A DNA stretch of 64,000 bases from Deltaproteobacteria bacterium (GTDB taxonomy: Bacteria > Desulfobacterota > Desulfobulbia > Desulfobulbales > Desulfurivibrionaceae). The notes beneath the pieces are model-generated. The model made no database searches. It was not told where the DNA came from and was given only the letters and a program-made list of their open reading frames with translations. Made by a program: the position numbers and the translations under genes. Numbering within the stretch: position 1 is the first letter of the stretch; the number at the start of each line of letters is the position of its first letter. The stretch spans positions 54,433-118,432 of the forward strand of contig DUZW01000005.1 of NCBI GenBank assembly GCA_013349295.1. The letters are read 5' to 3'. This document shows, piece by piece, positions 29,215-37,669 of this stretch.

Positions 29215-29304
29215 GGCTCTCCTACTTGTGTCCGCTTAGATGGCGGCAACAATTATTTCTGAGGCGGCTCAGGCTCGAACGAATACCCATTGAACTCATG
29301 CCTG

Positions 29305-30644
29305 TCACCCTGCCTTTTCCGGGATCAGCTTCGACCGCTCCAGAGGAATAACCACGGTAAAGGTGCTCCCTTTGCCCGGCTCGCTTTCTACCCTGAACTC
29401 TCCGCCGTGGTTCCTGACGATTTCGTAGCTGATCGCAAGTCCCAGCCCCGTTCCCATGCCTGCCTTCTTGGCTGTGAAAAACGGTTCGGAAATGAACGAA
29501 ATTTGTTGTTCGGAAATCCCGCACCCGGTGTCGCTGATCGAGACAAATATTCGACCCTCGTCATTCCAGCTGCGCACCGTGATTTCACCTTGGGTGTCGA
29601 TGGCATGGCCGACATTGATCAACAGGCTCATAAAGACCTGACCCAACTGTTGCGGACAACATAAAAGCTGGGGCAACGCACCAAACCCCCGCCGGATTTT
29701 GGCCTTGAACTTCAATTCATTGTTGACGATGTTCAGGATGCTTTCCAGGCAATGGTTGATGTCAGAGAGCGTCTGTTCGGATTCATTCGCACGGGAGAAA
29801 CATTTCAAATTCCTGACGATGGTTTTTATGCGTTCAACCCCATCCTGCGTTTCCTGGAGCATCTCGGGGAGGTCTTGCACGATATAGTCTATCTTGAATT
29901 GCCGCCGCTGCTCCGGCTGTCCGGCAAACAGTGCTTCATGCTGCACCTCGATAAACTCCAGGAGTTTCTCGCAATATTTGCCGAGCGACCCCACATTGCT
30001 GGAGATGAAACCATTCGGATTATTGAGTGCATATGAACGATTCTCGCGGGTAAGCGGTTACTGCATTCAGCATGGCAGTGCGCTCGAGAACCTCCTGCTT
30101 TAAATTGTCATGCACGCTCTTCAATCTCGTCTCGAATTGCAAGCGCTTAGTGATGTCGGCGACGATGACGACAAAGCCGACAAGATTGCCATGAGGGTCG
30201 TATTTGCAGTTCCAGTCTAGCTGCACATCAATAATTTTGCCGTCTTTTTCTAAGAATCAAAGGCTCTGGCTCTGACTGATTCCGTATCAGGTTGCTGAAA
30301 TTTTACTGAAATTTCTTTTTCTCCCTCTTGAAAATCAACATATCCAGAACATTTTTTCCATGGAGTTCCTTCCGGCTGTAACCGAGAATCTTCGAAAGGG
30401 CTGGGTTGCAAAAAGTGATTCTGCTGGAAAGATCACATTCTTGCACACCAAGGGGAAGCAAATCCATCATGTTGCGGAAGCGATCTTCACTCTCCGCGAC
30501 AACCGGCGGTAAAATTTTGATACTGGTGTCGCCCCGGCTTTCTTCCTGCCCTTCGCCGTGCCGTGTCCGTTGTTGATGCGAGAATGGGATTTTGGCCCGG
30601 GAGCGTAATTTCAAAACAGTCGACGCTTTGTCCTGAATTTTCAT
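29305..30644 (-). pseudogene. Decayed PAS histidine kinase
   Basis: Three consecutive fragments in different frames make up one broken kinase. The 5' part (30644-30303) is a PAS domain (LLPLGVQECDLSSRITFCNP) that hits a stop. The middle (about 30260-30020) is the end of a PAS domain (FLEKDGKIIDVQLDWN, then GFVVIVADITKRL) and the start of a coiled coil. The 3' part (from about 30030 down to 29305) begins at NNPNGFISSNVGSLG and keeps the full HATPase (DTGCGISEQQISFISEPFF). The phosphoacceptor histidine is absent: residues before NNPNG read RSYAL where active kinases have AHEI. At least one frameshift and a deletion of the H-box are needed to explain it. Confidence 0.8.
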
Positions 30645-31213
30645 GCTGACCTTCCACCTCGATAGTTATCTGACTCCTTGCTCTACTCAAACATCATAAA
30701 TGCACCCGCTTTCTCCAGCAGCACTGACGCGAATTCCGTAGCGGGCGTGTTGACATCTCTCCGATAAGAATAAGCCCATGGCTAAATCCCTAGCGACATA
30801 ATTACTGCTTTAAATATCCTATCTAACCGCAGGAAACAAAGTCAATACAGACCTCTCCCCATTGTCGGCATTGGCGCCTCAGTCTTGCTTGATCAAAGAA
30901 ACCTTTTTTCGAATTCTCACGCGCAATTGACAAGGGCCCCCATTTACGATAAACGCCACATTGAAAGATTCCTCGCATTACAGTATACTGTGCCACCTGA
31001 GGCCAAAAAATTACTTACAGCTCTATTAAACCTCGAAAAATCAGCGAGTTATTTTATGTCGGCTCCCGCCTGCCAAGCGGCAGGCCGCACGTTCAATTCG
31101 TGCCGAGGGCACCATCAACTCCGAATCCCCGTCTGTCATGCCTGCCATCGCCAAACCACAGGGGCGAACGGCAATATCATTTTTTTCCAGACCATTTTTC
31201 AAGGAGAAACACC
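30645..31213. other. Gene-poor right end of the tRNA-flanked segment
   Basis: About 570 bp with no convincing gene. It includes a perfect 12-bp palindrome ACAGTATACTGT at 30980-30991 and the displaced tRNA 3' end at 31066-31114. The lemA ribosome site starts at 31201. Confidence 0.5.
31066..31114 (+). repeat. Partial tRNA-Arg 3' half (probable attachment-site remnant)
   Basis: The last 49 bases of the tRNA at 24080, from the anticodon stem to CCA, are repeated here with three differences, all in the anticodon arm; the final 33 bases are identical. There is no D-arm or 5' acceptor strand, so it cannot be a working tRNA. The changes turn the anticodon position to GCC and also create a hairpin GCCTGCC/GGCAGGC. 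Confidence 0.85.
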
Positions 31214-31798
31214 ATGCAGAGATTTCTCGTCTTTATCAGTTTCGTGCTTGTCGCGGTCGGCTTGAGCGGTTGCGGCTACAACACCATCCAACAAAACGAT
31301 GAGGTCGTGATCGCGGCTTGGGGCGACGTGGAAGCATCCTACCAACGGCGGGCCGATCTCATCCCCAATCTGGTGGAAGCGGTAAAGGCATACGCCGCCC
31401 ACGAGAAAGAGACTCTCACCGCCGTTACCGAGGCGCGGGCCAAGGTCGGCACCATTCAGGCGGGCGCCGAGGTGGTCAACAATCCCCAGGCCTTCGCCAA
31501 ATTTCAGGAAGCGCAGGGCGGTCTTTCCTCCGCCCTCTCCCGCCTGATGGTGGTGGTTGAGAAATATCCCGATCTCAAGGCAAACCAAAACTTCCTTGAT
31601 TTCCAACACCAGCTCGAAGGCACGGAAAACCGAATCAACGTGGCCCGGGTCCGTTACAACGAGGCGGTGCGGATCTTCAACACCTCCATCCGCACCTTCC
31701 CCAACAACCTGACCAACAACATGCTGCTCAACCTCCCCCGCCGCGAAGCCTTCAAAGCGGAAGAAGGGGCGGCCACGGCTCCAAAGGTAAAGTTCTAA
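31214..31798 (+). CDS. LemA family lipoprotein
   Basis: A 194-aa LemA protein. ATG at 31214 is set by AAGGAG at 31201, although the frame is open back to 31100. The N-terminus is a lipoprotein signal (FVLVAVGLSGCGYN) with Cys21 as the lipidated residue, so it probably sits in a membrane facing the periplasm. The core motif DVEASYQRRADLIPNLVEAV and the helical repeats are typical of LemA. The family's role is unclear; it usually travels with TPM-domain proteins, as it does here. Confidence 0.93.
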   Translation: MQRFLVFISFVLVAVGLSGCGYNTIQQNDEVVIAAWGDVEASYQRRADLIPNLVEAVKAYAAHEKETLTAVTEARAKVGTIQAGAEVVNNPQAFAKFQEAQGGLSSALSRLMVVVEKYPDLKANQNFLDFQHQLEGTENRINVARVRYNEAVRIFNTSIRTFPNNLTNNMLLNLPRREAFKAEEGAATAPKVKF

Positions 31799-31801
31799 AC
31801 A

Positions 31802-32707
31802 ATGCCGCACAACATGCAAGATACGATCCGGCGGCACGGCAAGCCCCTTGGGCTCCTCTGCCTGATCGGCCTCTGCCTCCTCTTTGTCGTCGGCCCCAGA
31901 CAGGCAACAGCGCTGGAGGTGCCGCAATACCAGGGGTATGTCAACGATCTGGCCGGAATGATTTCACCGGGGGAGCGGCAAAGGCTTGAGCAGATGCTTC
32001 TTGCCTTCGACCAGTCCGACTCCACCCAGATCGCGGTGCTGACCATCCCGTCCCTTGAAGGCGACGCACTGGAGGATTTCAGCATCCGCACGGTGGAGGC
32101 CTGGAAGATCGGCCAGAAGGGTAAGGACAACGGGGTGCTGCTTCTGGTCAGCAAAGGCGACCGCAAGATCCGCATCGAAGTCGGCCGCGGCCTGGAAGGG
32201 GTCCTGACCGACCTTCTTACCGGGCGCATCGTTGATCAGGTCATTGCTCCGCGCTTTAAAGCGGGCCAGCTGGATGAAGGATTTGAGGCCGGTGTTTCCG
32301 CGATCATCAGCGGAGCCAGGGGAGAATTCCAGGGCACAGGCCAAGTCTCCCGCCATGGATCGCGCAGTGGCGGCCAATCCTCGCTGTTCAACTATCTCAT
32401 CTTCTTTGCCATTTTGGTCGGCTTTCTCGGCCGACTGAGCAAGCCGGTGGGCGCTCTGACCGGGGCGGCGCTTTTGCCCATTTTTGCCTTCCTGGGAGTC
32501 TCATCGCCCCTGGGTTGGCTGATCCTGCTCCTTTTGATCCCCGGCGGCGCCCTGTTGGGACTTTTGCTCCCCATCCTCCTTGCCAATGCCGGTCGGGGAG
32601 GGGGATTTTACATGGGGGGAGGCGGCGGCTTCGGCGGAGGAGGCGGTGGTTTTGGCGGCTTCGGCGGCGGTGGTTTCGGAGGCGGCGGCGCCTCGGGGAG
32701 TTGGTAA
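31802..32707 (+). CDS. TPM domain membrane protein with glycine-rich tail (YgcG family)
   Basis: A 301-aa protein starting 3 bp after lemA. A signal peptide (about 15-38) is followed by the TPM domain at about 45-175 (YVNDLAGMISPGERQRLEQM, then IEVGRGLEGVLTDLLTG), two membrane helices at about 200-265, and a C-terminal tail of Gly and Phe only, ending ASGSW. This is the YgcG/Rv2345-type layout. TPM domains have been linked to photosystem repair in plants and to acid phosphatase activity, but the bacterial role is open. Its stop is immediately followed by the next start codon. Confidence 0.9.
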   Translation: MPHNMQDTIRRHGKPLGLLCLIGLCLLFVVGPRQATALEVPQYQGYVNDLAGMISPGERQRLEQMLLAFDQSDSTQIAVLTIPSLEGDALEDFSIRTVEAWKIGQKGKDNGVLLLVSKGDRKIRIEVGRGLEGVLTDLLTGRIVDQVIAPRFKAGQLDEGFEAGVSAIISGARGEFQGTGQVSRHGSRSGGQSSLFNYLIFFAILVGFLGRLSKPVGALTGAALLPIFAFLGVSSPLGWLILLLLIPGGALLGLLLPILLANAGRGGGFYMGGGGGFGGGGGGFGGFGGGGFGGGGASGSW

Positions 32708-33340
32708 ATGATCAAGGCTGAGACGTTTTTCACAGAGACAGAAAAGCAGCGGATCGCCGCGACCATCAGTGAGATGGAGAAAAAAACCTCCGGCGAGGTT
32801 GTGACGATGGTGGTGGCTGCCAGCGACACCTATCCCGAGGCAACGCTCCTGGCAGGGTTCAGTATCGGGGGAGTGATCGGCCTCATTATCACCGACCTTT
32901 TTCTGGGCGACAGCCTCGGATACTTTTTGCCCCTTTTGATTGGCGGCGCCCTTCTGGTCTCCGGTCTGGCCAAGAAATTCCCCCCGCTGCTTCGATTGTT
33001 CATCCCCGACAGCCGGCTGGAAACCCGGGTGGCGGAGCGGGCGCTGCGCGCCTTTTACGAAAAAAATCTCCACACAACCCGCGACAACACCGGGGTCCTT
33101 TTTTTCATCTCCCTGCTTGAACGCAAGGTCTGGATTCTGGCGGACACGGGCATCTACCAGAAAATCTCCCAGGAAACCCTGATGGGCTACGCCGATGACA
33201 TCGCCACCGGCATCAAACAAGGACAGGCCTGCAATGCCTTGTGCCGGGAGATTGAGGCGGTGGGCGCTATCCTGGCCCGTCATTTCCCCATCAAGTCCGA
33301 CGACACCAACGAGCTTTCCAATCAGGTGCTCACCGGCTGA
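32708..33340 (+). CDS. Second TPM domain membrane protein
   Basis: A 210-aa protein whose ATG directly follows the previous TAA. The N-terminus (FFTETEKQRIAATISEMEKK) and TSGEVVTMVVAASDTYPEA belong to the TPM fold, which is split by two membrane helices at about 50-90 (GFSIGGVIGLIITDLFLGD). The second half resumes with NTGVLFFISLLERKVWILAD. The family is common as the third gene of lemA-TPM-TPM operons. No enzymatic motif is visible. Confidence 0.88.
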   Translation: MIKAETFFTETEKQRIAATISEMEKKTSGEVVTMVVAASDTYPEATLLAGFSIGGVIGLIITDLFLGDSLGYFLPLLIGGALLVSGLAKKFPPLLRLFIPDSRLETRVAERALRAFYEKNLHTTRDNTGVLFFISLLERKVWILADTGIYQKISQETLMGYADDIATGIKQGQACNALCREIEAVGAILARHFPIKSDDTNELSNQVLTG

Positions 33341-33648
33341 ACCCAGCCTCGCCGCTTATCCCTTTCCTCTCTACATCAACCCGAGAGATCATCGGCCAAC
33401 CGGGCGAAGTCCAGGTATTTTCCTGTTTTTTTCAAGCCCGGTTGCCATATCGGCGGCAGTTACTCTTCCCCGCAAAACCATCTTGATTTTCCAGGCCACA
33501 CCAGCCAATTCCCTTCCAAAACAACCCACCCCCATTGACTCCGTTGACAACAGCGTAATATAGCTATATAGTGATTTAACTATATAGTCTCCGCCGATCG
33601 AAACGCCTTAGCCCTTCAGCAGAGACACCACCCAAGGAAAACGGAACC
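33341..33648. other. Intergenic region before the ars-like operon
   Basis: About 308 bp. The first 200 bp hold nothing I can identify, including no terminator with a clean T-tract after the TPM operon. The last part contains the promoter and operator described separately. Confidence 0.5.
33544..33587 (+). promoter_or_regulatory. Promoter and inverted-repeat operator of the ars-like operon
   Basis: TTGACA at 33544-33549, a 17-bp spacer and TATAGT at 33567-33572 make a near-consensus promoter. A perfect inverted repeat, CTATATAGT at 33564-33572 and ACTATATAG at 33579-33587 with six bases between, covers the -10 box and start site. A bound dimer would block RNA polymerase, as ArsR/SmtB repressors do. 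No regulator gene lies next to it. Confidence 0.75.
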
Positions 33649-34740
33649 ATGCCACCCATCAAGCTGACCAATCTTGCCGCGCAACCACACCAGAACAGAC
33701 CGCCGGCACAGCCTCTTTCTCCTGCCGCCACCAGGCGCTATCTTGTGCTTGGCCTCATTTCCCTTGGCGTCTGGTTCGCCATTTACAAACAGCTTTCCCC
33801 CCTTGCCGATTTCATCGCCTTTACACTGTTCAAACTCTCCCCGGACACCCGCCTGGGCAAGGCCACCCAGTTCTTTCTCTACGATACGCCCAAGGTTCTG
33901 ATGCTCCTTGCCCTGGTGGTATTCGCAGTGGGCATCCTTCGCTCCTTCTTTACCCCGGAAAGAACCCGCCGCATCCTTGCCGGAAAACGCGAAGCCGTGG
34001 GCAATGTGCTGGCTGCCCTGCTGGGGATCATCACCCCCTTCTGCTCCTGCTCGGCCGTGCCCCTGTTCATCGGGTTTGTCACCGCCGGAATCCCCCTGGG
34101 CGTCACCTTTTCCTTTCTCATCGCCGCTCCCATGGTGAACGAGGTCGCCCTGGTCCTGCTGTATGGTCTTCTGGGTTGGAAAGTAGCGGCCCTTTATCTC
34201 GTCACCGGCCTTGCCATCGCCATTCTGGCCGGCTGGACCATCGGTCGCCTCCACATGGAGAAATACGTTGAGGAATGGGTAAAAAACGTCCTTGCCGGCG
34301 GCGACGGAAACACCATGCCGCAAAATCTCCATGAGCGGGTGCTCTTCGGTTGCCAGGCGGTGCAAGACATCATGGGCAAGGTCTGGCCGTATCTCATCCT
34401 CGGCATCGGACTGGGCGCAGCCATTCACGGCTACGTGCCCGAAGGCTTCATGGCCTCGATCATGGGTAAATCCTCCTGGTGGTCCGTGCCCCTTGCCGTG
34501 CTCATCGGTATCCCCATGTACGCCAACGCCGCGGGCATAGTGCCGGTCCTGCAGGCCCTGCTGGGAAAAGGCGCGGCCCTCGGTACGGCCCTGGCCTTCA
34601 TGATGAGCGTCATCGCCCTCTCCCTGCCGGAGATAATCATTCTCCGCAAGGTCTTGAAACCTGCGCTCATCGCCACCTTTATCGGCGTGGTCGGCAGCGG
34701 CATTCTGCTGGTGGGCTATCTTTTCAATCTGGTCATCTAA
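33649..34740 (+). CDS. Permease of the ArsP/YraQ (DUF318) family
   Basis: A 363-aa membrane protein with about eight to ten helices. The family motif is GIITPFCSCSAVPLFIGFV, where the CxC pair binds thiol-reactive metalloids, followed by PMVNEVALVLLYGLLGW. A second half repeats the pattern (IPMYANAAGIVPVLQALLGK). ArsP members export trivalent organoarsenicals; many relatives are uncharacterised. The gene is followed after 11 bp by an ArsC-type reductase, which supports a role in arsenic efflux, and it is preceded by a repressor-type operator. Confidence 0.88.
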   Translation: MPPIKLTNLAAQPHQNRPPAQPLSPAATRRYLVLGLISLGVWFAIYKQLSPLADFIAFTLFKLSPDTRLGKATQFFLYDTPKVLMLLALVVFAVGILRSFFTPERTRRILAGKREAVGNVLAALLGIITPFCSCSAVPLFIGFVTAGIPLGVTFSFLIAAPMVNEVALVLLYGLLGWKVAALYLVTGLAIAILAGWTIGRLHMEKYVEEWVKNVLAGGDGNTMPQNLHERVLFGCQAVQDIMGKVWPYLILGIGLGAAIHGYVPEGFMASIMGKSSWWSVPLAVLIGIPMYANAAGIVPVLQALLGKGAALGTALAFMMSVIALSLPEIIILRKVLKPALIATFIGVVGSGILLVGYLFNLVI

Positions 34741-34751
34741 AAGGAGGCGCC

Positions 34752-35198
34752 ATGAACACCTCCAGAAAGAAGATTCTCTTTCTTTGCACCGGCAACTCCT
34801 GCCGCAGCCAAATGGCGGAAGGATGGGGCAGACATCTCCATCCTGACCGCTACGAATTTTTCTCGGCCGGGATTGAAAAGCATGGGCTCAACCCCTTGGC
34901 CGTCAGGGTCATGGCCGAGGCCGGGATCGACATCAGCGGACAGCGGTCAAAACTACTCTCCGAACTGTTGGCCACCACCTTTGATTATGTGATCACCGTC
35001 TGCGACCATGCCCACGCGCAATGCCCATTTTTTCCCGGCAAGACGAACATTCTGCACCGACAATTTCCCGACCCGCCCAGACTTGCCCAAACCGCCGCCG
35101 GCGAGGAGGAAGCCCTCGGCCATTACCGTGCTGTTCGCGACGCCATCCGGGATTATCTGACCAGCCTGCCGAGCGCGTTGGCCGCCCTTGAGCCATAA
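34752..35198 (+). CDS. arsC: Arsenate reductase of the low-molecular-weight phosphatase family
   Basis: A 148-aa thioredoxin-type ArsC homologue. The catalytic P-loop is LFLCTGNSCRSQMAEGW near residues 10-27, with the nucleophile Cys13 and its Arg. A second redox cysteine pair region reads ITVCDHAHAQCPFFPG, matching the resolving cysteines of ArsC that reduce arsenate to arsenite, rather than a protein phosphatase. AAGGAGG precedes ATG 34752. It is coupled to the ArsP-like permease. Confidence 0.9.
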   Translation: MNTSRKKILFLCTGNSCRSQMAEGWGRHLHPDRYEFFSAGIEKHGLNPLAVRVMAEAGIDISGQRSKLLSELLATTFDYVITVCDHAHAQCPFFPGKTNILHRQFPDPPRLAQTAAGEEEALGHYRAVRDAIRDYLTSLPSALAALEP

Positions 35199-35301
35199 CC
35201 ACCCGGCCCTTGGGCAACAGAGACATGAAAAGATCTGGCGCGCCCCGGACAAATAATACCTCTTGCGCTCCCTGACGGATCATGGTAAAAGACTTAATTC
35301 A

Positions 35302-35330
35302 TTGTGTTGCCTCTGCCTGTAATCTATATC
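35302..35330 (+). promoter_or_regulatory. Candidate promoter upstream of the helicase leader
   Basis: TTGTGT at 35302-35307, a 17-bp spacer and TATATC at 35325-35330. Transcription would begin near 35337, just before a terminator, which suggests either a very short RNA or a leader with attenuation. Confidence 0.4.
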
Positions 35331-35344
35331 CATACAAAAGCAAT

Positions 35345-35381
35345 CCGCACAAAGCCTCTGCCGAGGGAGTGCGGTTTTTTT
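35345..35381 (+). terminator. Intrinsic terminator in the helicase leader
   Basis: CCGCAC at 35345-35350 pairs with GTGCGG at 35369-35374, with an inner CCTC/GAGG stem, followed by seven T. It may end the ars-like transcript 147 bp past arsC, or act as an attenuator for the helicase. Confidence 0.8.
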
Positions 35382-35385
35382 GTTT

Positions 35386-35490
35386 AGGGGCCGTTACAAA
35401 ACAACTTGTACAATTCCGACCGTTCCCTTACGGCTCTTGATGCCGTGTTGACCAGACGAAACGACCGAGTTATTTTTCAACACGGCTTAA
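35386..35490 (+). ncRNA. Structured leader RNA element, copy A
   Basis: The 5' part (GGCCG at 35389-35393, then AAAACAACT) can pair with the 3' part (AGTTATTTT, then CGGCT at 35483-35487), enclosing a hairpin ACGGC-N7-GCCGT. The same fold, with compensatory base changes, occurs in the pstS leader at 50563-50672. It does not match a riboswitch class I know. Confidence 0.5.
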
Positions 35491-35570
35491 AGGGTGTTGA
35501 GCCGCCAGGCCGACCCTTTTCCTGCACAGCAACCCTTCCCCCGCACGCTCTTCAATAAGGAACACCGCCC

Positions 35571-37553
35571 ATGACCACCTTTGCTGACCTTGGCATCCAT
35601 CCCGACATCATCACCGGCCTTGAAGCCCTTGGCTTCACCGCGCCAACCCCGGTTCAGGAGCAGATCATCCCGACTCTCCTCAAAAATCCGGTGGATATTG
35701 TCGGCCTGGCCCAGACCGGCACCGGCAAAACCGCAGCCTTCGGCATTCCCCTGGTCCAGCTCTGCAACCCGGAGAGCCGCAAAACCCAGGCCCTGGTTCT
35801 CTGCCCGACCCGGGAGCTTTGCATGCAGGTGGCCCGCGACCTCAACGCCTTTGCAAAAAATCTTCCCACCATCCGGGTCTGCGCTGTCTATGGCGGCGCC
35901 AGCATCGACAACCAGATCCGTTCCCTGCGTCAGGGCGCCCCGATCATCGTAGCCACCCCCGGCCGCTTGCACGATCTGATGCGCCGCCAGGAGATCGACC
36001 TTTCCGCCATCCGCTCGGTGGTGCTGGACGAAGCCGACGAGATGCTGCAAATGGGATTCCAGGAGGAGCTGAACGCCATCCTCGCCCAGACACCGGCCGA
36101 CAAGCATACCCTGCTCTTTTCCGCCACCATGCCGCAAAGCGTGGCCTCCATTTCCAGAAAATACATGAAAAACCCGCTGGAAATCACGGTGGGCACCCGT
36201 AATGCCGGTTCGGAAAACATCCGCCACATTTACTACATGGTCCACGCCAAGGACCGCTACCTTGCCTTGCGCCGCCTGGTGGACATGAATCCCGACATGT
36301 ACGCCATCATCTTCTGCCGCACCCGCCAAGAGGTCAACGATGTCGCGGACAAGCTCGGGAAGGACGGCTACAATGCCGACCCTCTCCATGGCGAACTCTC
36401 CCAGAGCCAGCGCGATTATGTGATGCAGCGTTTCCGCAGCAAATCGGTGCAGTTGCTGGTGGCCACCGATGTGGCGGCCCGCGGCCTTGACGTCACCGAC
36501 CTTACCCACGTTATCAACTACAACCTGCCCGACGACAGCGCCAACTACACCCACCGCAGCGGGCGTACCGGCCGGGCGGGCAAGACAGGGATCTCCATCT
36601 CCATCATCCATATGCGCGAACGATTCCGCATCAAGGAGATCGAGAGCAAGATGAAAAGACAGTTCGAACTGGGACGCATTCCGTCCGGCCATGAGGTCTG
36701 CAAAAAACAGCTGCTCCACAAGATCGAGACCATCAAAAACGTCGAGGTAAACCAAGCACGGCTGGCCCCCTTCATGGATGCCATCACCGAGGCCCTGGCC
36801 GATCTTGACCGTGACGATCTGATCCTGCGTTTTGTTTCCCAGGAGTTTGACAGCGTTTTGGCCCATTACCAGAATGCTCCGGACATCAATGTCTCGGATA
36901 AAGGCAGAGGCCAGGATGACGACTACAGACGATCAGAGAGCAGATTCTCGCGGCCGGAACGCCCGGATAGCAGATACGCCCGGCAGGAACGCCCGGAAAG
37001 CAGGTTTTCCCGGCAGGACGATCGCGAACGCGTCAATTTCAGCAGGTTCTACCTCAATATCGGCGAAAAAGACGGCCTTTCCCCGGCGCGGCTCATCGGT
37101 CAGATCAATGATGCCAGCGGCTCGGCCTCCATCAAGGTCGGTCGCATAGAGATCCTGGACAACACCGCCATGCTGGAGGCGGACAGCAGATTTGCCCAGA
37201 AAATCCTTGAGGTGTTCCATGGCCTCAAGATCAATGGCCGGGACGTCGAGATAAAGACCCTTGACTCAGCCAAAGGCCGCCCGGCAAGACCAGCCGGGGG
37301 TGGCTATCCTGGCCGCAACACCAAGGGACCGAAATCGTATAAGCCTTCCAGCTCATCCAGGCCCTCCAGCTCGGCTAAACCGTATTCCCCAGCCAAGCCA
37401 TATTCTTCGACCAAGCCTGCCTCCTCGAGCAAGCCATATCCGGCGGCCAAGCCTTCTTCCGCCCAAAAGCCCGCAAGCGCCGGAAAACCGGCGACCAGAC
37501 CCCCAAGTGCCGGCATTCCCAGACGAGGAAAAAAGAAACCCTTCCCCGAATGA
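35571..37553 (+). CDS. DEAD-box ATP-dependent RNA helicase (DeaD/CsdA-like) with DbpA-type C-terminal domain
   Basis: A 660-aa RNA remodelling enzyme. The helicase core (about 1-360) has AQTGTGKTAAFGIPL (Walker A), VLDEADEML (DEAD box), LFSATMPQSV (SAT) and YTHRSGRTGRAGKTG (motif VI). An arginine/serine linker with four near-repeats of a R-x-E-S-R-F-S-R unit (about 440-490) leads to a DbpA-like RNA-binding domain (FYLNIGEKDGLSPARLIGQI). The last 70 residues are low complexity with repeated S-K-P and basic residues. Such proteins act in ribosome assembly and cold adaptation. It is monocistronic with a long structured leader. Confidence 0.94.
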   Translation: MTTFADLGIHPDIITGLEALGFTAPTPVQEQIIPTLLKNPVDIVGLAQTGTGKTAAFGIPLVQLCNPESRKTQALVLCPTRELCMQVARDLNAFAKNLPTIRVCAVYGGASIDNQIRSLRQGAPIIVATPGRLHDLMRRQEIDLSAIRSVVLDEADEMLQMGFQEELNAILAQTPADKHTLLFSATMPQSVASISRKYMKNPLEITVGTRNAGSENIRHIYYMVHAKDRYLALRRLVDMNPDMYAIIFCRTRQEVNDVADKLGKDGYNADPLHGELSQSQRDYVMQRFRSKSVQLLVATDVAARGLDVTDLTHVINYNLPDDSANYTHRSGRTGRAGKTGISISIIHMRERFRIKEIESKMKRQFELGRIPSGHEVCKKQLLHKIETIKNVEVNQARLAPFMDAITEALADLDRDDLILRFVSQEFDSVLAHYQNAPDINVSDKGRGQDDDYRRSESRFSRPERPDSRYARQERPESRFSRQDDRERVNFSRFYLNIGEKDGLSPARLIGQINDASGSASIKVGRIEILDNTAMLEADSRFAQKILEVFHGLKINGRDVEIKTLDSAKGRPARPAGGGYPGRNTKGPKSYKPSSSSRPSSSAKPYSPAKPYSSTKPASSSKPYPAAKPSSAQKPASAGKPATRPPSAGIPRRGKKKPFPE

Positions 37554-37569
37554 GCCGATGAGTTTGCCT

Positions 37570-37592
37570 GCCCCTCCCTTCACGGGAGGGGC
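37570..37592 (+). terminator. GC-rich hairpin after the helicase gene
   Basis: GCCCCTCCC at 37570-37578 pairs perfectly with GGGAGGGGC at 37584-37592. No T-tract follows, so it may act as an RNA-stabilising 3' hairpin rather than a strict terminator. Confidence 0.6.
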
Positions 37593-37669
37593 ATCTTGAA
37601 AAACCTGCCCGAACACGATTGTTCTCCGCCTGAAAGATATTTTCGCCGGGGAACAGATCCTTACAATAT

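Larger units (their letters stand above)
24123..31114 (+). mobile_element. Putative decayed integrative element flanked by tRNA-Arg direct repeats
   Basis: The last 33 bases of tRNA-Arg (24123-24155) recur exactly at 31082-31114 in the same orientation. That is the standard footprint of a tyrosine-recombinase element inserted in a tRNA 3' end, with the intact gene rebuilt at one side and the displaced end at the other. The 7 kb between holds only signal-transduction genes, one of them a pseudogene. No integrase, excisionase, phage or conjugation gene is visible, so if it was an element it has lost mobility. The element call is inference from the repeat pair. Confidence 0.5.
35199..35570. other. 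Intergenic region and leader of the helicase gene
   Basis: About 370 bp with no coding frame. In order it holds a candidate promoter at 35302-35330, an intrinsic terminator at 35345-35381, and a structured segment at 35386-35490 that resembles one in the pstS leader. Confidence 0.6.

Noticed and set aside
31066..31114. Possible second tRNA gene, tRNA-Gly (GCC)
   Set aside because: The 5' acceptor strand and D-arm are absent, and the first anticodon-stem pair is mismatched; only the 3' half is present.
35487..36866. 459-codon minus-strand frame opposite the helicase
   Set aside because: Antisense shadow of a strongly conserved DEAD-box core, no ribosome site or domain.
36930..37550. Repeats in the C-terminal half of the helicase considered as a tandem DNA repeat or CRISPR-like array
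   Set aside because: They are short codon-level repeats encoding Ser-Lys-Pro and Arg-Glu-Ser units inside one reading frame, with no spacers.
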